This document shows, one piece after another, positions 45,552 to 48,286 of a stretch of 48,286 nt of DNA. Within the stretch, counting starts at the first letter, position 1; every line of letters begins with the position of its first letter. Both the position numbers and the translations under genes were made by a program. The stretch covers positions 1 through 48,286 of the forward strand of contig CASETG010000062.1 of assembly GCA_949290765.1 (NCBI GenBank), in the 5' to 3' direction. The stretch comes from Oxalobacter formigenes (GTDB lineage: Bacteria > Pseudomonadota > Gammaproteobacteria > Burkholderiales > Burkholderiaceae_D). A model generated the notes under the pieces. That model was not told the DNA's origin and made no database searches. It worked only from the letters and a program-made list of their open reading frames with translations.

Positions 45552-45581
45552 ATGTTGCATATATGAGCATATATGCAACAT
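45552..45581. repeat. Perfect 30-bp palindrome in the rpoD leader
   Basis: Two perfect 14-base arms (ATGTTGCATATATG and its complement) around the two-base centre AG. It lies 69 bases before the rpoD start, and about 15-44 bases downstream of the likely transcription start. It could be a protein operator, since it is AT-rich and symmetric. It could instead be a 5' hairpin that protects or processes rpoD mRNA. No U-run follows, so it is not a terminator. Confidence 0.85.
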
Positions 45582-45602
45582 ATCCCGAATGTAAAGTCTT
45601 AT

Positions 45603-45611
45603 ATTATAACA
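45603..45611 (-). promoter_or_regulatory. Extended -10 promoter of rpoD
   Basis: On the minus strand TGTTATAAT: a perfect TATAAT (45603-45608) with the extended TG element. The hexamer 17 bases upstream is GCGTAT, a poor -35 box, as is usual for extended -10 promoters. Start near 45596, about 110 bases before rpoD and just after the dnaG stop. It would give rpoD its own supply apart from the operon. Confidence 0.6.
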
Positions 45612-45653
45612 TTTTCCGTGTTTTTATACGCTCTGTTTCCATCCGGAAACACT

Positions 45654-47459
45654 TCACTTTCCATTTTCCCGCGCCATTTCCTTTTGCAGGGCATCCTGAC
45701 GTTTCCACAATTCCTGATAACGTCTTTTCTTTTCATCGGCATCCAGTGAAGAAGACACCAGTTTTTCCATTTCCAGAGCCAATACACGCAAGCGAATCTG
45801 GCGCACTGCACCGAGCAATTCCATACGTGCCGGTTCTTCCTCGTACTCCCTGTCCAGCGTTTCCCTGACCAGCTGTTCGCAATCCACACCGTCCGCACGC
45901 AACCGCTCGACCAGCGCCGCGTAATTGAGTCGCTCTCCCAGCTCACCGATGGCGTCCAGCACGGCACGCAACAAACCGCCCTTGTCCGATGAAAAGGCGA
46001 CAATCGCACCGATATCTTCCTCACCCAGCAGCGCGGCAAACCCGGGATACAACAGCAACAGCCGCATCACCTGTCTTTCAAGCCCGACGACTGGCGGACG
46101 GGGAGAACGCGGACGCGCCCGCTTTTCTGCCTGACCTGAGATCCCGGGCATCGCAACCGCCAAAAACGCTTTCAAATCGCTTTCGGATACCTGCGTGATT
46201 TGCTCCAGTTTCTTCAGAATCTGCACACGCAATGCGGAAGGCTGCATCGCGGCGCACCAGGGTCTGGACTTGTGCAATGCCCTTGCACGCCCTTCCATCG
46301 TATCCATATCGTTGCCAGCAACGATTTCCTGCATCAGGAATTCCGACATCGGCATCGCCCTTTCCACCAGCTCTTCAAAAGCCTGCCGCCCGTATTCCCT
46401 GACATAGCTGTCGGGGTCATGTTCGGGAGGCAAAAACAGAAAAGCCACACTTTTCGTATCGGACACCAGCGGCAAACTGGCCTCCAGCGCGCGTCTGGCT
46501 GCACTGCGCCCGGCATTGTCGCCATCGAACGAAAAAACGATCCGGTCGGTATGGCGCATCAGTTTCTGCACCTGTGTCGGCGTACAGGCAGTTCCCAGTG
46601 TCGCCACCGCTTGCGGGAATCCCGTCTGTGCCAGCGCCACGACATCCATATAACCTTCCACGACCAGCACATAACCGGCATCCCGTATCGCCTGACGCGC
46701 CTCGAACAGGCCATACAATTCGTTTCCCTTCTGAAATAGGGGTGTTTCCGGGGAATTCAAGTATTTGGGTTCCCCCCTTTCCAGAATCCGACCGCCGAAC
46801 GCAATTATCTGTCCGCGCGTGTTCCGTATCGGGAACATGATCCGGTCGCGAAAACGGTCAAACCGTCTGGCACCAGCACCTGCGGCATCCTCATCATCCC
46901 TGACGATGACAAGTCCCGCCTCGACCAGTTCATCCGCCTGATAGTTGTCGAAACCGCCCCTGAGCCCGTCGCGCGACGACGGCGCATAACCCAGACCGAA
47001 CTTCAGGGCGATTTCACCGCTGACCCCACGTTTCTTCAGATAATCTATCGCGTTTTGCGACTGCCTGAGCTGCTGGCGGTAATACCGGCTCGCCACCGCC
47101 ATCACTTCCGTCAGCGCCAGCGTTCTGGCCTGCTGCCGCGCACGCTGTTGCGCCGAAACCCGCGAATCATCCTTCGGAACCGTCATACCGACACTTTGCG
47201 CCAGCTCCTCTACGGCTTCGACAAAGGAAAATCCCGAATGTTCCATCAGGAAAGTAATGGCCGAGCCATGTCGCCCGCAACCGAAACAGTGATAGAACTG
47301 TTTGACGGGACTGACGGTAAAACTGGGGGTTTTTTCAGTATGAAACGGGCACAAACCCAAAAAGTTTGCGCCCGCTTTTTTCAGTTGCACACGATTGCCC
47401 ACCACCTCGACAATGTCAATGCGGTTCAGCAAATCCTGAATGAATGACTGGGGTATCAC
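45654..47459 (-). CDS. dnaG: DNA primase DnaG
   Basis: A 601-residue primase that lays RNA primers at the fork. The N-terminal CHC2 zinc finger is CPFHTEKTPSF...YHCFGCGRHG (about 37-65). The catalytic core follows (KFGLGYAPSSRDGL, IMFPIRNTRGQIIAFGGRI), then the TOPRIM domain with VVEGYMDVVAL and SFDGDNAGRSAARRA. The C-terminal helicase-binding domain (about 450-601) ends in a charged helical tail. It lies between yqeY (55 bases) and rpoD in the macromolecular-synthesis order. Confidence 0.97.
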   Translation of the reverse strand: MIPQSFIQDLLNRIDIVEVVGNRVQLKKAGANFLGLCPFHTEKTPSFTVSPVKQFYHCFGCGRHGSAITFLMEHSGFSFVEAVEELAQSVGMTVPKDDSRVSAQQRARQQARTLALTEVMAVASRYYRQQLRQSQNAIDYLKKRGVSGEIALKFGLGYAPSSRDGLRGGFDNYQADELVEAGLVIVRDDEDAAGAGARRFDRFRDRIMFPIRNTRGQIIAFGGRILERGEPKYLNSPETPLFQKGNELYGLFEARQAIRDAGYVLVVEGYMDVVALAQTGFPQAVATLGTACTPTQVQKLMRHTDRIVFSFDGDNAGRSAARRALEASLPLVSDTKSVAFLFLPPEHDPDSYVREYGRQAFEELVERAMPMSEFLMQEIVAGNDMDTMEGRARALHKSRPWCAAMQPSALRVQILKKLEQITQVSESDLKAFLAVAMPGISGQAEKRARPRSPRPPVVGLERQVMRLLLLYPGFAALLGEEDIGAIVAFSSDKGGLLRAVLDAIGELGERLNYAALVERLRADGVDCEQLVRETLDREYEEEPARMELLGAVRQIRLRVLALEMEKLVSSSLDADEKKRRYQELWKRQDALQKEMARENGK

Positions 47460-47514
47460 GAATTCAACAAACCTCTTTCATTCGAGAAGCGTTTTCGCGT
47501 ATCGCCATGGCGGC

Positions 47515-47958
47515 TCAGGCTTTGGTCAGCGCTTTCTTGACCAGCGCGGATACGGCAGACATATCGGCACGTCCGGCAAGACGCGCTTTCAGAACGCCCA
47601 TCACCTTGCCCATATCCTGCGGACCGGCCGCATCCTTCACAGCCTCGGCGACCGCCTTCTCGACTTCTTCCATCGGCAACGCCGCCGGCATATAGGCCGA
47701 CAGGACTTCGACTTCAGCCCGTTCGCCTTCCGCCAGATCAGGGCGTCCGCCCGCCTCGAACTGCGCAATCGAATCCTTGCGCTGCTTTATCATTTTTTCG
47801 ATGATTGCCAGAATCTGCCGGTCATCCAGCTCGACCCGCTCATCGACTTCTTTCTGCTTCATGGCAGCCGTCAACATACGAATCGTTCCGAGCCGTTTCG
47901 CATCCTTGGCGCGCATGGCGTTTTTCATGTCATTGACAATCTGCTCTTTCAAACTCAC
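47515..47958 (-). CDS. yqeY: GatB/YqeY domain protein
   Basis: A 148-residue protein of the YqeY family, related to the tRNA-binding tail of GatB. It contains SLKEQIVNDMKNAMRAKD, RLGTIRMLTAAMKQKEVDE, a central helix with IEKMIKQRKDSIAQFE, ILSAYMPAAL-type LSAYMPAALP, and MGKVMGVLKARLAGRADMS. Function is unresolved; a role in tRNA amidation has been suggested. The GTG start at 47958 with GGAGA 5 bases upstream fits the family start MSLK. It sits between rpsU and dnaG, as in many betaproteobacteria. Confidence 0.92.
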   Translation of the reverse strand: MSLKEQIVNDMKNAMRAKDAKRLGTIRMLTAAMKQKEVDERVELDDRQILAIIEKMIKQRKDSIAQFEAGGRPDLAEGERAEVEVLSAYMPAALPMEEVEKAVAEAVKDAAGPQDMGKVMGVLKARLAGRADMSAVSALVKKALTKA

Positions 47959-47990
47959 GTCGCTCTCCGATAAGCACAACAATGAACAGC

Positions 47991-48019
47991 AAAACCCGCC
48001 GCGGTTCGACCGGAGCGGG
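47991..48019 (-). terminator. Likely terminator/attenuator between rpsU and yqeY-dnaG
   Basis: On the minus strand CCCGC...GCGGG with an inner CGGT-CGA-ACCG stem, followed by TTTT. In E. coli a terminator after rpsU lowers dnaG expression relative to the ribosomal protein; this hairpin sits in the matching place. Confidence 0.5.
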
Positions 48020-48067
48020 CAACTGAATGTTCAGACTTCCGAAATCCGCCACAACCGGCGGAAAAGA

Positions 48068-48280
48068 TCAGTACATCTTTTTCGGCAACTGCTGACTACG
48101 GATTCGCTTGTAGTGACGTTTGACGGCCGCTGCCAGTTTTCTCTTGCGCGCAGCAGTCGGTTTTTCGTAAAACTCACGGGCACGCAATTCGGTCAGGAGA
48201 CCGGTTTTTTCGATAGCACGTTTGAATCGCCGCATGGCGACTTCGAATGGTTCGTTTTCTTTAAGGCGAATAGTGGTCAT
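48068..48280 (-). CDS. rpsU: 30S ribosomal protein S21
   Basis: A 70-residue, highly basic protein matching S21 end to end: [20 protein letters not shown] at the start, then [18 protein letters not shown] and [10 protein letters not shown]. It helps 30S subunits start translation on mRNA. Its start codon is 6 bases from the window edge, so the ribosome site and promoter are out of view. It heads rpsU-yqeY-dnaG-rpoD. Confidence 0.97.
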   Translation of the reverse strand: MTTIRLKENEPFEVAMRRFKRAIEKTGLLTELRAREFYEKPTAARKRKLAAAVKRHYKRIRSQQLPKKMY

Positions 48281-48286
48281 GAATGT

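Overview
The window is chromosomal core DNA of a Gram-negative betaproteobacterium, most likely of the order Burkholderiales; Oxalobacteraceae is my best guess, from memory of protein style rather than from any search. The signs are the gene orders (ybgC-tolQRAB-pal-cpoB; mreBCD-mrdA-rodA-rlpA; gatCAB divergent from mreB; DUF484-xerC-COG0523 GTPase-dksA; rpsU-yqeY-dnaG-rpoD-tRNA), the Cys-poor DksA and the histidine-less dihydroorotase beside pyrB. I see no IS element, prophage, integron or CRISPR array. The accessory material is at the left end and at 38.4-40.5 kb.

Layout. 1-3.8 kb: two tandem BtuB-like TonB-dependent receptors on the minus strand behind one cobalamin riboswitch; the second receptor runs off the window. 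3.9-8.0 kb: a metallo-beta-lactamase-fold hydrolase, the decayed N-terminus of a COG2187-type kinase-like protein, a membrane protein, a KGG-motif stress protein and a Crp/Fnr regulator. 8.0-13.2 kb: the complete Tol-Pal operon (minus). 13.2-14.6 kb: a DUF1275 membrane protein and dCTP deaminase. 14.9-19.5 kb: yqgE, ruvX, pyrR, pyrB, a pseudo-dihydroorotase and plsC (plus), ending in a 98-bp convergent overlap with apaH. 20.4-23.9 kb: DUF484, xerC, a COG0523 GTPase and dksA. 24.0-30.9 kb: the rod-shape cluster. 31.1-34.4 kb: gatC, gatA, gatB. 34.5-38.4 kb: a Cache-PAS-PAS-GGDEF-EAL sensor and a DUF192 protein.

38.4-40.5 kb is the most unusual part. It holds three small exported low-complexity proteins, resembling enterobacterial acid-shock protein Asr in build only, plus the remains of a fourth. 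The three intact genes have nearly the same signal peptide and each has its own terminator. All four copies share an unusual promoter core, GTCAAC, 16-17 bases, CGTTA. Three of the four also carry a 9-bp-period GTTAC direct repeat upstream. It looks like a duplicated, separately transcribed, co-regulated family.

40.5-48.3 kb: an old yellow enzyme, a small alpha/beta hydrolase, a small membrane protein, tRNA-Ile2(CAU), and the macromolecular-synthesis cluster rpoD, dnaG, yqeY, rpsU. A perfect 30-bp palindrome sits just downstream of a candidate rpoD promoter.

Together the genes cover envelope integrity and cell shape (Tol-Pal, Mre/Rod, RlpA, PlsC), pyrimidine supply (PyrR, PyrB, pseudo-DHOase, Dcd), cobalamin uptake, transamidation of mischarged tRNA, and the core of transcription and replication initiation.
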